From the NCBI GenBank assembly GCA_902806595.1, contig CADCXC010000035.1:1922001-1986000 (forward strand): a stretch of 64,000 nucleotides of DNA, written 5' to 3'. The DNA comes from Pyrenopolyporus hunteri. Lineage: Eukaryota; Ascomycota; Sordariomycetes; Xylariales; Hypoxylaceae. Below the pieces are notes generated by a model. It was not told where the DNA came from and ran no database searches. It worked only from the letters and a program-made list of their open reading frames with translations. The translations under genes and the position numbers were made by a program. Positions 10,425-20,647 of this stretch are shown piece after piece (positions within the stretch are counted from its first letter, which is position 1; every line of letters starts with the position of its first letter).

Positions 10425-13400
10425 CTAGTCCTCCTGGTAGGAGATCTTGCGCATCTCGCCGAGTCTGTGTCGCGCCCTGGCCAGCGCGTTCTCGAGCTGT
10501 AGGATTTCGACCTGCGTACAATGTCGCGGTTAGCTTTTCGTCTTCGTGGCCTGGCTTGTATATAGAGGTGATGGTATTCTACTAGTTGTAATCTGTATAT
10601 ATATAAAGAAAGGGGAAAAGAAACTCACCTGTTGTTCCATCTCTCGGACCTTGAACTCGTGCGGGTTCAGCTTGCCGTAGTCGACACCCTCGTCCTCCTG
10701 GTTTCGGTCCTTGATCATGTTCTGGACCTGTCGCACGAGCGCTCTGCACGCGGCGCCCACGGCCTTGCTGGCCTGCTCGAGGTTCTCCTGGCTCTGGCTC
10801 ATGAAGCCGGCCTTGACACGGCTAGCGGCGACGAGCTGGGCGGTGGAGGCGGCCACGTCGTTCGAGGCCACGATAAGCTGCTCGGGGCTGTTGCGGTCGG
10901 ACAACACGCCGTCCGCCGTCTCGATAAGCGTGTTGGTTGACGTGGCCACGGCCTTCGCCGCCGAGATGAGACCCTCGGTCCATCGGTTGTTCTTCTTGTA
11001 GAAGGCCGTTCTTGAAGATGTTCCCCGACCTGCCTGGACGATTTCTTGTTGTGTGATGGTAGCAGCCTTGATCAGCTGAGCAATGGCATTGGTAACCGCT
11101 GTCGCGGCGTCGAGTATGGAGTCGTGGACTTTAAGTTCGTAGGTCGAGTATCCGTCGCGGGGCTTGTTCTTGAGCTTAGCGAGGCGGGCCGCAGCCGCGG
11201 CAATGGCATCCGCCGCCTTGCTGAGTTCTGAGTCGACGAGGTCACCCAGATCGCCCTTGTTGTTGGCAAGTCGGCCAAACCCAGGGGCGAAGGCCTCGAC
11301 TAGGTTGGTCAACCTCTGGAGGTTCAACCGAACGTCGCTGCTGCCGTTGACCAGAACGTCGGTCTTCTGGAGGGGATCCATGCCTTCCAACCTGAAGCTC
11401 TGGAGACTACGGAAATGCTTGACGGTAGACTGGGCGGCAGCGCGCGCTCCGTTTATGAGCTGGTCCGACTTCTTGTCGTCGGAAGCAAGGCGGTTCAAAC
11501 CCTTCGTGTTGCTGCACACGTCTGCGATAGCCCCTGAGAATGTGTTGGTAGCCTTGATTAATTCCCCATGGCTAGCGTTAGGACCGTCGGCGATGAAGTT
11601 GCTGAAAGCCGTAGCAAATTCTGAAGCGCTCGACACGGCCTTTTCGACCTGGGACAGCACGTACGTCGGCGAGGCGTTCTGGTTACCAGCCTGCATCGTC
11701 GAGTCTAGTTCATACAACGCATCATCTACCCGAACAACGCCTGCCTGTAGGACCGAATCGATGATATCGTTAATCTTGTCGAGGTTTGCCATTATTAGAG
11801 CGTCGATCTGGCCATCTAGGGCATGGTCTGTGTCGCCTTGGTTCTGCTTCAACTCGTTCAGCTCGATGAGGGTCTGGTCCATGCCGGCCTTGTAGACCTC
11901 GAGCTCTTCCTCCTTCTCGCGGAGCAGCTGCTCAAGATCTGAGCTACCCTCGCGGAGTTTGGTCTGCGCCTCCTCCAACGCACGCGACTTGGTCCGCAGA
12001 GCCTCTTCCAAGTCCGCCATCTCCCTGTTGTACTTGGCAAGCATGGTAGATAGCTCGTTGCCCTTGCTTCGCTCTAGATTGTCCGCCCTATCATTCGCCA
12101 TGCGAAGCTCCCGCTTCAGCTTCTCAAGCTCCTCCTTATTGCTACCCGTCAGCCTATCCTTGTCATGGAGCGCTCGGTCTCGTTCCCGGATCATGTCGGC
12201 TAGTTCGAGGTTCTTCGTCTTAATTTCGCGCTCAAGCTTCTCGCGCTTTTCGATGGCCTCCTGCGCCGATGCTGCTTTAAGCTGAACGGTCTTAAATTTC
12301 TGAAGCAGATCGAGATGTTCGTGGCGTAGCTGGGAGTAAAGCTTCGCGAGAGCCTCATACTTGGTCCGCCAGGTATTGACCTGCTCCTGCAGCGCCCGAA
12401 TCTGGTCATCCTTGCTGGTGATCTGCTGACCGAAGTTGTTCTGGATTTGGGCTAACTCGCCCTCGAGCGCCTTCACCCGCTGGTCATATTGTTGCAGCAT
12501 TAGCTGATCCCGCTCGTACTGTGCCCTAGCATTTAGGTTCTCTTGTTCGAGTTCGGCTAGTCGTCCTTGCGTCTGCCACTGGGCTTGCTGAGCTAGCAGC
12601 GCCTCTTGCTCCCTGCGCTGCTGCTCTGCCAATCGCCTTTGCTGCTCCTCAAAGTCTCGTTGAGCCTGCAATTGTGCTTCTTGCTGCGCGCGAAGAGCAG
12701 CCGCCTGGCGCTCCTGTAACACCCTTTGCTGTTCCTCGTACTCCTTATTTTGTCGATCGATCTCGCCCTGCCAGAACTCGGCGATCTCGTCGGGCTCCTC
12801 AGTCTTGGGTTGACGTACGGGCGTTGGTTGGCGCTCGATCTCCTGCTTCGGGCGGGCTGGTAGCGAGTTTTCGTCTTCCGCTAGCAGGTTAGGAGGGTCT
12901 TGAGGTAGTTTCGGGATGGTAATCAGGCTAGTCAGGTAACGCAGATTCGAACACTCGTAATAGAACTTGACCAGTCGGTAATGTTGCGCATCGTATCGCT
13001 GTCTAAGGGGCTCCAGCGCATCGTTATCTCCCGTTGCTACGCAAACATTAGTCAAAAACCCCACCAGAAATTCGATTTTCCTTTTCTCGTAGCAAACATA
13101 CTAGAGTGCATAGCTCGTAACATGCTAGTAATGAATTTGTAAATCCCATAACTCTCCTGTACTAGGGGAACGATCGCCGAGATCCTGCACTCGTTGTTGC
13201 CAACGTTTCGGAAATGCGAGAATATGAGCTTCTGGAACTGCTCGATCTTGTCCTGAAGGGACATCAAGTCCGTAATAGTCTCGTAGCCTTCATTGGGGTC
13301 GTTTATGGCCTTTAAGCTGACATATTCCTCGTACTCGAAGGTGCCGTTGAACTCGGGGTGCTGTTGGTGGAAGGAGAGTTTCGCGAGGAGGAAATAGACG

Positions 13401-13830
13401 TATTCACGGATCAGGGGGCCGTAGCCGCGGACGCCCTCGCCAGATAGACCCCGGTTGAGACTATCAATCCAAGGTCGATTGGCCATAGCCTCTCTCAAGG
13501 TCTGGGGGTGCCCCTCCTGCAGGACTCTGTGGATGGTGATTAAAGCCTTGAAGGTCTGTACTTCGTCGGCAAGGATGGGCTGCCTAGAGCATTATCTTCA
13601 GTCAACATTTGCGCGCACATGCTAGACTCGTACACCACATACACTTTCATACCAGCCCAAAAGGATTGGGAGGACTTGTGGTCCCAGGTATAGACGATAC
13701 AGCTCCGTACATGTTTTCGTTTAGGCGCTGTTTCTTCGGCATTGGTGGCTTTTCTGATATTGATAGCGAGCTCGGCCTCGGACCTATGGTTGAAGTAGTC
13801 AGTAACGAAGTCGCCGCTAGGTTGGTCCAT
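10425..13830 (-). CDS. sla2: Sla2/End4, endocytic clathrin-actin adaptor
   Basis: Four minus-strand exons (13830-13643, 13583-13102, 13036-10629, 10511-10425) give 1054 residues with frame kept. The N-terminal ANTH domain (about 1-290) includes AINIRKATNAEETAPKRKH, a lipid-binding basic patch, and VRSCIVYTWDHKSSQ. A long Gln/Glu-rich coiled coil follows (about 330-620). The C-terminal I/LWEQ (THATCH) actin-binding domain (about 800-1045) ends in a short helix finishing MRKISYQED in the last exon. Sla2 couples PIP2 membrane and clathrin coats to actin at endocytic sites and supports hyphal polarity. The start is set by an ATG 18 codons before the conserved ELAINIR region; an upstream in-frame extension exists but looks non-coding. 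It is a standard MAT-locus flank. Confidence 0.95.
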
Positions 13831-14973
13831 GATGGAAATAGACACGAGCTGTTGCGTTGCATGCGCCCGGGACAGCGGGGGGATCGGAAAAGGGGGGCAC
13901 GCACTTTGTATGATCAAGACTGCGGATGGTCGCCATGGTGAATGCGTCGTTGCTTGCTTTTTGTGTCACTTTTGGCTTTGGCTTTCCCGCAACACAAACA
14001 CAAGAACCGGTGAGTAGCTACCTTAGTTGAGACGAAGCTTCGGAATCGAATGTCGGCTAACTCCTCTCAAGTACGGCGCATCCCACCCACCCGATCTTCA
14101 GGAGACACGGGAAAGGGCAGCGCGGATAACAGGGGGAATAGGATGAGTAGTAGTATGAATTCAGATCGCGAGCCGATATAACTAAGTGATTGGGGCCAAG
14201 GTCGGCGTATCTCGAAACCGCACACAGCTCTCTCCCACCTCTGCTGATGTTAGGAATCAACCTAGAAGCCAAAAAAGATTAGTCCCGAGGGCTGACGCAG
14301 CTTGGGCTTGGGAAGCTCGTCTACTATTAGTTAGGTTCGAAATATGTTAAAAGGGAACCATTTCGATAAGGCCCAAGAGACAATTAAAATTGGGGGCGAC
14401 ATGGGTTCTGCTATGCAACTTCTCCGCCTCCTAGCCTCCTCCTCTCCACCACCTATGTAGGTAGGTATCTCTTTCCGCGTTATACACACACTCACTACCA
14501 CACACGATGTACCTACATGTACCATTATATGTGTGTATACATCGGTATATGTCATCCAAGACACCGAGATTCACCCAGCAAATGCAACTGTGGGGCTTAC
14601 GTATTGGCCGCCACACAACGCGCGGCGCGGGCGGCTGAGCATGGATAAGTCCTTGCTTTCCACGTAGTTGCATATCAATCCTTTCCAATATGGTTTATTT
14701 TGTTATCGTAACTACACCACTGGATGATGCACCTATGAGCTTTTCGGTGACGAAAGCTTCGACTAATAGGGTACATGGTACCTCTTCGATCAAAAAATAC
14801 CTGAAGCTCTCATCTCATCGGATTTTCGACATACCAGCTCGACGACTTCGCTCTAGGGAACATACTGACGTCGATTATCTGTGCTGCCAATGTCAAAGCT
14901 GATGATCGAGCCTTCTGGCTCATCGTACTCTCCTAATTGACTCAACATATAACTTTGCGCATTCGACGTCAAG
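13831..14973. promoter_or_regulatory. Divergent promoter region between sla2 and cia30
   Basis: 1.14 kb between two divergent genes. It contains GTAGGTAGGTA near 14457-14467 and CA-rich DNA near 14485-14535. Open frames of 60-110 codons overlapping it have no family signal. I see no gene. Confidence 0.5.
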
Positions 14974-15818
14974 ATGCGCGCCACAACCGCATGCCTGGCC
15001 AAGGGTTTCTGGGCCAGGAGCCTCGACGAATTCAAGCGCCTCTCGAATATAGGTATATATCTACTTATATATCACGCCTTAATTACAATTTTATATAGGT
15101 CTCACGCTAACACGGTATAGCGTTCAAGCTCGAGGGCATCAAAGGACCCTCGGGTCCGCTTCCACTTCATGATTTCCACAAGCCCGAGTCCATCGCCGAG
15201 TGCAAGGCCATGAGCGATGCCGACATTGGCGGCTTCTCGAAGGCCGCGCTGGATTGGGTACCCCCCTCTCAAGACAATCCAAACGGCCACGCCCGCTTCC
15301 ACGGCAACATATCAACTACTCTACCCCCCAACAGGCCCGACGTCCAGCGTTCCGGCTACGCCGGGTGGCGGACCCTCGACCGCCCCCCAACGCTCTTCGG
15401 AAAGTCGCTCTGGAACATCGACATGTACACGTATTTAGGCATGCGTGTAAAGTCAGACGGCCGAAGCTATCTCGTCAACGTGCAGACGGAGTCGGTCATA
15501 CCCACGGACTTGCACCAGCACCGGCTATTCGCCAAGCGGCCGGGGGAGTGGGAGACGATCCTAATCAAGTGGAACGACTTTGTACGGACGAACTACGGCT
15601 TCGTGGTCGAGCCCCAGACGGAAATGCTGCGGCAGAAGGTCAGGTCGATAGGCGTCGCCCTGACGGACCGAGTCGCCGGGCCGTTCGAGCTCTATATCGA
15701 GAGGATATGGGCTACAAACAACATCGACGAGGGAGGCGAGTACTTGGAGCCGCCTATGGCGAAGGAAGGACAGCTGAGGGATAAGCAGGGGCGGCACGTC
15801 AAGTGGATTGAGGATTAA
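14974..15818 (+). CDS. cia30: Complex I intermediate-associated protein 30 (CIA30/NDUFAF1)
   Basis: Two exons (14974-15052, 15121-15818) give 258 residues; the 68-bp intron has a GCTAAC branch point. The N-terminus (MRATTACLAKGFWARSLDEF) is basic and probably a mitochondrial presequence. The CIA30 fold follows: FHGNIST, YAGWRTLDRP, the core LWNIDMYTYLGMRVKSDG, YLVNVQTES, and the closing VRSIGVALTDRVAGPFELYI. The protein is an assembly factor for the membrane arm of respiratory complex I and is not part of the finished enzyme. In many ascomycetes it is also found near SLA2 at the MAT locus, as here. Confidence 0.93.
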
Positions 15819-16810
15819 TCTTGATAATCCTGCTTTACGTCCAGAAATCACAAATCCACACAACCTAACTCACTTTCCACGCGATATTATTACAATAAGT
15901 TGTCTACACGACAGTGATTATCACGGCGCTAGCCAAATAAATGAGGCATACCCCGTAAGCGGGTTCACGTCTACATTACAAACGGGTATATTCGAAAACG
16001 AACTTACGATAGGTATCAAAAGGGGGGAGGGGAGAAAAAAAAGGTTTACCCCATAATGTACAAAATCAGGAAGAAAAAATCTCTTATGATGTGGGATTTT
16101 TCTAGGCTTAGAAGTGACGAAAGACAAGGTGTAAATACATCCCCTGCCCACTGCCCCTGGACTCTTGATTTACACGTGTGATTGCGGACTTCTAGCATGC
16201 GTAACACAAGATTTTGTTGTCTCAACCATTGACATATAATATAGTAATGAGTAGAACCATGTACGAAGTAAGTGATTAAGTTGTAGAGCAGCGCCGGGTT
16301 GATTTCTCAAATGGTTTTATAATGGCCACCCCCCTATATCAGGTCATTAAGACCCGTCACAGAAACACCTAATATCGAGGAAAAACCAACACGACACGGT
16401 ATCAGCATACATTTCTGCGCCTGAAGAGTTCTCACGGCAAGTTATACCGCATATTAGTACCAGTCACATTTATTTTTCAAGGCTCTGATATCAATATCGC
16501 AAAAGATATCGACACCAACTCAAAACTACCGCCACTTATACGCCCGGATTCACTGGTTCCGCCGGTATAGTGACTTCGAGAAAGATAACAGCGCAGGGGA
16601 GGCGAAATACACATATAAATAAACCCTTCCAGGCCCTTCCCTCTCCCTCTCTTCCTATCCTCAACAACAAGAACAACAGCAACACTACCTACCTACAATA
16701 CAAGCCTCGCCTCATCAACACCAAGGACAAAACAAAGAACTGCCCCCTGACCTTCAGCCACCCCCCTTTCCATCACCCCACCAGGAAAAACCCCCCGACA
16801 ACAAGCAAAC
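15819..16810. promoter_or_regulatory. Intergenic, cia30 3' flank and promoter of the first six-Cys gene
   Basis: The first half is AT-rich 3' flank with no gene. A TATA box TATAAATA lies at 16614-16621, about 190 bp before the ATG at 16811, followed by a pyrimidine-rich leader (CCCTTCCCTCTCCCTCTC) and then a CAACAACAAGAACAACAG-type leader typical of highly transcribed fungal genes. Confidence 0.55.
16614..16621 (+). promoter_or_regulatory. TATA box of the first six-Cys gene
   Basis: TATAAATA followed by AACCCTTCCAGG. The second paralogue has a matching TATATAAACATCCTTCCCAGG upstream of it, so the core promoter seems to have been duplicated with the gene. Confidence 0.6.
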
Positions 16811-17008
16811 ATGTGTACCCGAGAGTATAAAGTCGCCTACTGCCTCCGATCCTGCCACGTCTACGGGCCATACACTCTTCTCGGCCAGACGCTGTGCCAG
16901 CAGGCCCGGCGGGAGGGCCTCGCCATCGGGGCTTGCGATGCAGGGCTCGCGGACAGCCGGATTCTCCACGTGCCTATCACGTCCTCGTGCCCGGATTGCC
17001 GCCGCTGA
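16811..17008 (+). CDS. Small six-cysteine protein, tandem paralogue A (unknown function)
   Basis: A single exon of 65 residues. I do not recognise a named family. Cysteines are at 2, 11, 15, 29, 42, 60 and 63. Its neighbour at 17700-17900 has Cys at 2, 11, 29, 42, 60 and 63, the same six positions, and shares MCT-EYKVAYC, H16, YG (18-19), Y21, G36, G40 and a closing PI...C-D-C. There is no signal peptide or membrane segment, so a secreted effector is unlikely; the ending CPDC could bind metal or be redox-active. The two genes share 15 identical bases (AAAGTCGCCTACTGC). Real coding status is supported by the paralogy, the conserved Cys frame, the TATA box and the CA-rich leader. Confidence 0.7.
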   Translation: MCTREYKVAYCLRSCHVYGPYTLLGQTLCQQARREGLAIGACDAGLADSRILHVPITSSCPDCRR

Positions 17009-17513
17009 GGATGGGGTGTGTGTGCCGTGAGGAAGTGAGGATACGGGTTGCGGCTGTCGTTGGGGAAGTTAATACTTAGGTACCTATTTAAGACGGCTTA
17101 CGGAGCCGAGGAAATCGGTGGTATGGAAATGCCTGACTGCTCTTGCACAGGGAGGCGTTAGGATGATTCGGTTGGGGGAGGAGAGGAGGGGAATCAGTTT
17201 CTCCCAGTAATAACTTTCTAATAATAATAATAATACAAATCCCATTTTCGTCCCATCCGCTAGCAAGCAAGCAAATAGTGACTATGCCTCGGCTCCGTGT
17301 GTTACGAGATTTAACCACATAGGGGCGTGGAACGACACCGCAGCCGATTAACATGACTCAGACATGCTTTCATGGAGGTGTCAGATAAGTCCTCACTCAT
17401 TCCGTGAACTCGTCATCTTGACTTCGAAGACAGCGAAGAAACCATGCTTCTCCGCGCCTTCGTCAACCCTTTTTCCACGCGAGTCTCGGGAAAATCTACG
17501 TAAGTACCATCTA

Positions 17514-17520
17514 TATATAA
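17514..17520 (+). promoter_or_regulatory. TATA box of the second six-Cys gene
   Basis: TATATAA, followed by ACATCCTTCCCAGGG, lies about 186 bp before the ATG at 17700. This spacing is close to the 197 bp seen for the first paralogue. Confidence 0.6.
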
Positions 17521-17570
17521 ACATCCTTCCCAGGGACAACTTTCTCCTCTCCCACCCTCTACCTCCTACC

Positions 17571-17646
17571 CATAGCCATAGCCATAGCCATAGCCATAGC
17601 CGCCACCACTATAACCATAACCATAACCATAACCATAACCATAACC
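17571..17646 (+). repeat. Two adjacent hexanucleotide arrays, (CATAGC)5 and (ATAACC)6
   Basis: CATAGC is repeated five times at 17571-17600, and ATAACC six times at 17611-17646 after a short interruption. They lie in the probable 5' leader of the second six-Cys gene. In the gene's frame they would read as Ser-His and Asn-His dipeptides, but they start after the TATA box with no ATG in frame before 17700. The unit differs from the TTAGGG telomere repeat. Confidence 0.85.
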
Positions 17647-17699
17647 ACCGCCACCACCCAAAGCAAAAAGCCAAAAGCCCCAAAGCTCAACCGCAAATA

Positions 17700-17900
17700 A
17701 TGTGCACGGTCGAATACAAAGTCGCCTACTGCAAGCGCGGGGAGCACGCGTACGGCGCCTACAGCGTGCACCTCGAGAGGCGCTGCGCGCGGGCGACGCG
17801 GCCGGGGGCGTCGGCGGGGGACTGCCCCCAAGGGGTCCGGGTGGGTGCGACGCACTACCTGCCGATCGTGGACGCGTGCGAGGACTGCGAGGAGTTGTGA
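17700..17900 (+). CDS. Small six-cysteine protein, tandem paralogue B (unknown function)
   Basis: A single exon of 66 residues, paralogous to the gene at 16811-17008. Six cysteines (2, 11, 29, 42, 60, 63) match copy A exactly. It opens MCTVEYKVAYCKRG and ends ACEDCEEL. The protein is richer in Arg, Gly and Ala than copy A, and third codon positions are very GC-rich. The frame is open for more than 300 bp upstream, through a His-rich region, but the next in-frame ATG (17364) lies before the TATA box and similarity to copy A begins exactly at the Met encoded at 17700, so I place the start there. No function can be assigned. Confidence 0.7.
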   Translation: MCTVEYKVAYCKRGEHAYGAYSVHLERRCARATRPGASAGDCPQGVRVGATHYLPIVDACEDCEEL

Positions 17901-18298
17901 ATGCTTCCATACATAGGTACCTACCTAGAGTAGGTAGGTACCTAGGTAGGTAGATATATATGCATTGTGAGATGTGACAGGGTGGTGCTCACGTACTAGC
18001 AACGAGGTAGCTGTCTAGGTTGAGAAGATAGTTGTAGGGATAGGTACGGAGGAGGAGGAGGAGCCATCCTGCTCTAGCGAGCGTAGCGTTCTCTCCGCGT
18101 CGATCATCTGTCAATACAATTTATATACCTACTGTCTATCAGCCCGCAAGCGTGATGAACGATTTGAGGAACTTGAATGTTCAGGTCATTACCGTACAGG
18201 CTAGGCGGCAACATAATCGAACACTACTAAACATCAAAAACTGTCCTAATGGTATCATCGGTTACCGTATTTCATAATGATTTATATAACTCATCTCA
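17901..18298. other. Intergenic between six-Cys gene B and apc5 (convergent)
   Basis: A dense cluster of palindromic TAGGTACCTACCTA / GTAGGTAGGTACC motifs lies at 17914-17952, followed by a GGAGGAGGAGGAGG run near 18049. No gene is seen. Confidence 0.6.
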
Positions 18299-20647
18299 TC
18301 ATATCGTCATCCTCTCAGCGTCTCTGCGTATTGCCAAGTACGCTGCCGCGTAGTCATTCGCAAGGACGTTATCTCCCGAAACCTTCATGATGGTTGCCTT
18401 CTTCGCCATCATCTCGCACTGTTTGTCGATATCTTGAACGCTCGAGTAATGGTTGAAGGCCTTCTCGATTGCCTCCAACGCCTTCGTCATGAATTCCCTC
18501 CTCTTGTGAGAGTTCGGAGGCATCTTGCCCGCCATCCCCATGTTAGCGTCGCCGAGGTACGAGAACAATCTCGCCGTCATCGTCGTATTCTCGCACTCGA
18601 AACTGCGCGGTATGACTGCGTTTAGGAGCTGGATAGCCGGTTCGAAGTCGCCAAGCGACGTCAGGATGTTCGCGATCGCCCCGATCGCTGGCCAGAGATA
18701 TGGAATGAGACGCGCGCGCCAAGCCATGTTCGCTGCTCGGACGGCGATCGTAAATCCTTTCTGCGGTCGACCACACTTATCAAGGAGGTCAGCTTTGAGG
18801 AGTAGGAGCCGAACTCGCAACGCGATATCCTTGTTCTCGTCTCGAAGTTCCGACACCATTTTCTCTACCTTGACGAAAGCCTGATCGAGGTTGCCCCTGC
18901 GAACGAGGCACTCGACGTGGAGATTATCGACCACGAAAGCAAGATCGGGCTCTAGATCCTCGGCCTTGGACTGAAGGAGCTGCGAGAGCAAAAGTTCTGC
19001 GCCGTCCAGGTTATTTCGATAGAGATCCTTCCTCAGCTTAATGATACCGCGGAACTTATGCCAGTATTGACTCGGCTTCCAAGCACGGAGAGAGTTGGCG
19101 TCCATGGACTCTAGCATCGCGAGGGCCTCGTCATATTTCCCCCTGAGGGTAAGCATCGAGGCTTGGCGGCTGGTCACCTTTAACTCGTCGTCGAACATCG
19201 AATTACGAGCATGGCATCGAATGAATATTTCGCAGCTGGTTACTGACAGGTAGGCGATTCCTAACCTGTCCCACAATGCTATGTTAATCGATAATTGAGA
19301 GCTGACCATGTTCCTCATGTTGCGTTCGACTACAACCTGGGAGCTTCTGACGAGATGTTCGATGGCCGCTGCCACGCTTTCGCCATTCGAAAGATTCATC
19401 TTTGCTTCGCTCATAAGGGTGGAACTCCATAACGTCCACATGCCAGTCTCTTTCGCCCTACTTCTGAGAAAGGCTAAGGACTCCTTACCGGTGCCTAACA
19501 TGCTGTTCGACTCCAGTTCCTTGGTTACTTCGGGATGTGCCCGACCGAAGTGAAACAGCCAGTTGAGGGCGAAATTCAAGCACGTCATGTCTCGATTCTC
19601 CCTAGCGGTCGATACGGTTTCCAGCATCGCGGCAATTGCTTCTTTGTGACACCCAAAGTCGGCCTGGAGCACTGCAAGGTTCATTAGAGCATACTGATAG
19701 AAGGATCTGTCTCTATTATGCATCGTGTAGTCGAAGTATCGGTGCAGATAATCGAAGGATGTCGAATAGTCTCCCGCCTTCCAGGCGTCTAGGTAGCTGA
19801 GATAATGAGACAAGCTTGGTATCATATAACTGTCATTCAACAAATCATGGAACTGGTGCTGTATCTCCAAAGGTACCCGATCGCCGTACTTCTGCATCTG
19901 TTCGATCTGGAACTCCAAAAGCTTTTCGATATCATCCGTACTGACGGGCAAAGTCGAACTTGGATCATCCCTGAGCATGTCTCCGTAGGTCACAGAGGCA
20001 ATCGTCTCGACGCCTGGGCCCCAGTCGCTCTCCCCCGTCAAGAGAACGTTGTCGAAACTGAGCCTCTGGAAGGAAGGCGTCTTTTTTCTATAATATGTAG
20101 CCGTGGTCTGGCGGTATTTGACGAAGTCCTTCCACAGCTCGAAAGCATCGTGAAATCGCAGTCTCGTAAATTCAAGTTGAGATCTGCGTACGAAAGCACC
20201 GAATGGCGAGTTTCGGGATAGCAATATGACTTCGGGCCCTGGAGGCGGGACGCCCGACTCGGCATCGCGGCGGAGTTCATCTCTAGTCTTCGCCAACAAA
20301 CTCGAGCAGTGGTCGTAGAACGCGTGCAAGGCGTCTAGGGAGTCGATTTTCCATAGCTTGTCTAGGAAGACATACCACAGATTTCGACCGGGTATGCCAG
20401 AAGCGGCGGTATGGGGTGCCAAGACCTTTTCGAAGTCTGCAATAGAGATGACCAGGCTGACGGTGGTTTCGGCTCGCTTCCATCGGTCCTTAGGCTTTGA
20501 AAACGAGGTAGCAACGTCGCTGTCGATTAAATGAGACGTTATAAAGGACAGTACATCGACGATCGAATCCGCGGGGACCGTTCCTTTTGTGTACAGCTCA
20601 ATGAGAGCTAGGAGGCCGATCTTGGCCGGGTTGAGAAACCGAGACAT
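18299..20647 (-). CDS. apc5: Anaphase-promoting complex subunit 5
   Basis: A single exon of 782 residues. The N-terminus (MSRFLNPAKIGLLALIELY) matches the fungal Apc5 opening. The central and C-terminal parts are helical repeats of TPR type; for example the segment around FDYLHRYFDYTMHNRDRSF, with a following ALMNLAVLQADFG, is the conserved Apc5 TPR core (about residues 295-345). Apc5 is a scaffold of the APC/C ubiquitin ligase platform that drives exit from mitosis and meiosis. The closing helix AYLAIRRDAERMTI is near the usual end. Length fits the family. APC5 is another gene often near the ascomycete MAT locus. Confidence 0.9.
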   Translation of the reverse strand: MSRFLNPAKIGLLALIELYTKGTVPADSIVDVLSFITSHLIDSDVATSFSKPKDRWKRAETTVSLVISIADFEKVLAPHTAASGIPGRNLWYVFLDKLWKIDSLDALHAFYDHCSSLLAKTRDELRRDAESGVPPPGPEVILLSRNSPFGAFVRRSQLEFTRLRFHDAFELWKDFVKYRQTTATYYRKKTPSFQRLSFDNVLLTGESDWGPGVETIASVTYGDMLRDDPSSTLPVSTDDIEKLLEFQIEQMQKYGDRVPLEIQHQFHDLLNDSYMIPSLSHYLSYLDAWKAGDYSTSFDYLHRYFDYTMHNRDRSFYQYALMNLAVLQADFGCHKEAIAAMLETVSTARENRDMTCLNFALNWLFHFGRAHPEVTKELESNSMLGTGKESLAFLRSRAKETGMWTLWSSTLMSEAKMNLSNGESVAAAIEHLVRSSQVVVERNMRNMVSSQLSINIALWDRLGIAYLSVTSCEIFIRCHARNSMFDDELKVTSRQASMLTLRGKYDEALAMLESMDANSLRAWKPSQYWHKFRGIIKLRKDLYRNNLDGAELLLSQLLQSKAEDLEPDLAFVVDNLHVECLVRRGNLDQAFVKVEKMVSELRDENKDIALRVRLLLLKADLLDKCGRPQKGFTIAVRAANMAWRARLIPYLWPAIGAIANILTSLGDFEPAIQLLNAVIPRSFECENTTMTARLFSYLGDANMGMAGKMPPNSHKRREFMTKALEAIEKAFNHYSSVQDIDKQCEMMAKKATIMKVSGDNVLANDYAAAYLAIRRDAERMTI

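Larger units (their letters stand above)
17009..17699. promoter_or_regulatory. Intergenic between the two six-Cys paralogues, with hexamer repeats
   Basis: This holds the 3' flank of copy A (ATTATTATTATT-like run at about 17220-17234), a TATA box (17514-17520) and a leader with two hexamer arrays (separate entry). No further gene is seen. Confidence 0.55.

Noticed and set aside
11164..11895. 243-codon frame on the plus strand
   Set aside because: It is opposite the sla2 I/LWEQ and coiled-coil coding region, and its Ser/Arg-rich composition mirrors that strand.
17571..17646. CRISPR array or telomere-type repeat
   Set aside because: The units are 6-bp simple repeats without spacers, and neither unit is TTAGGG.
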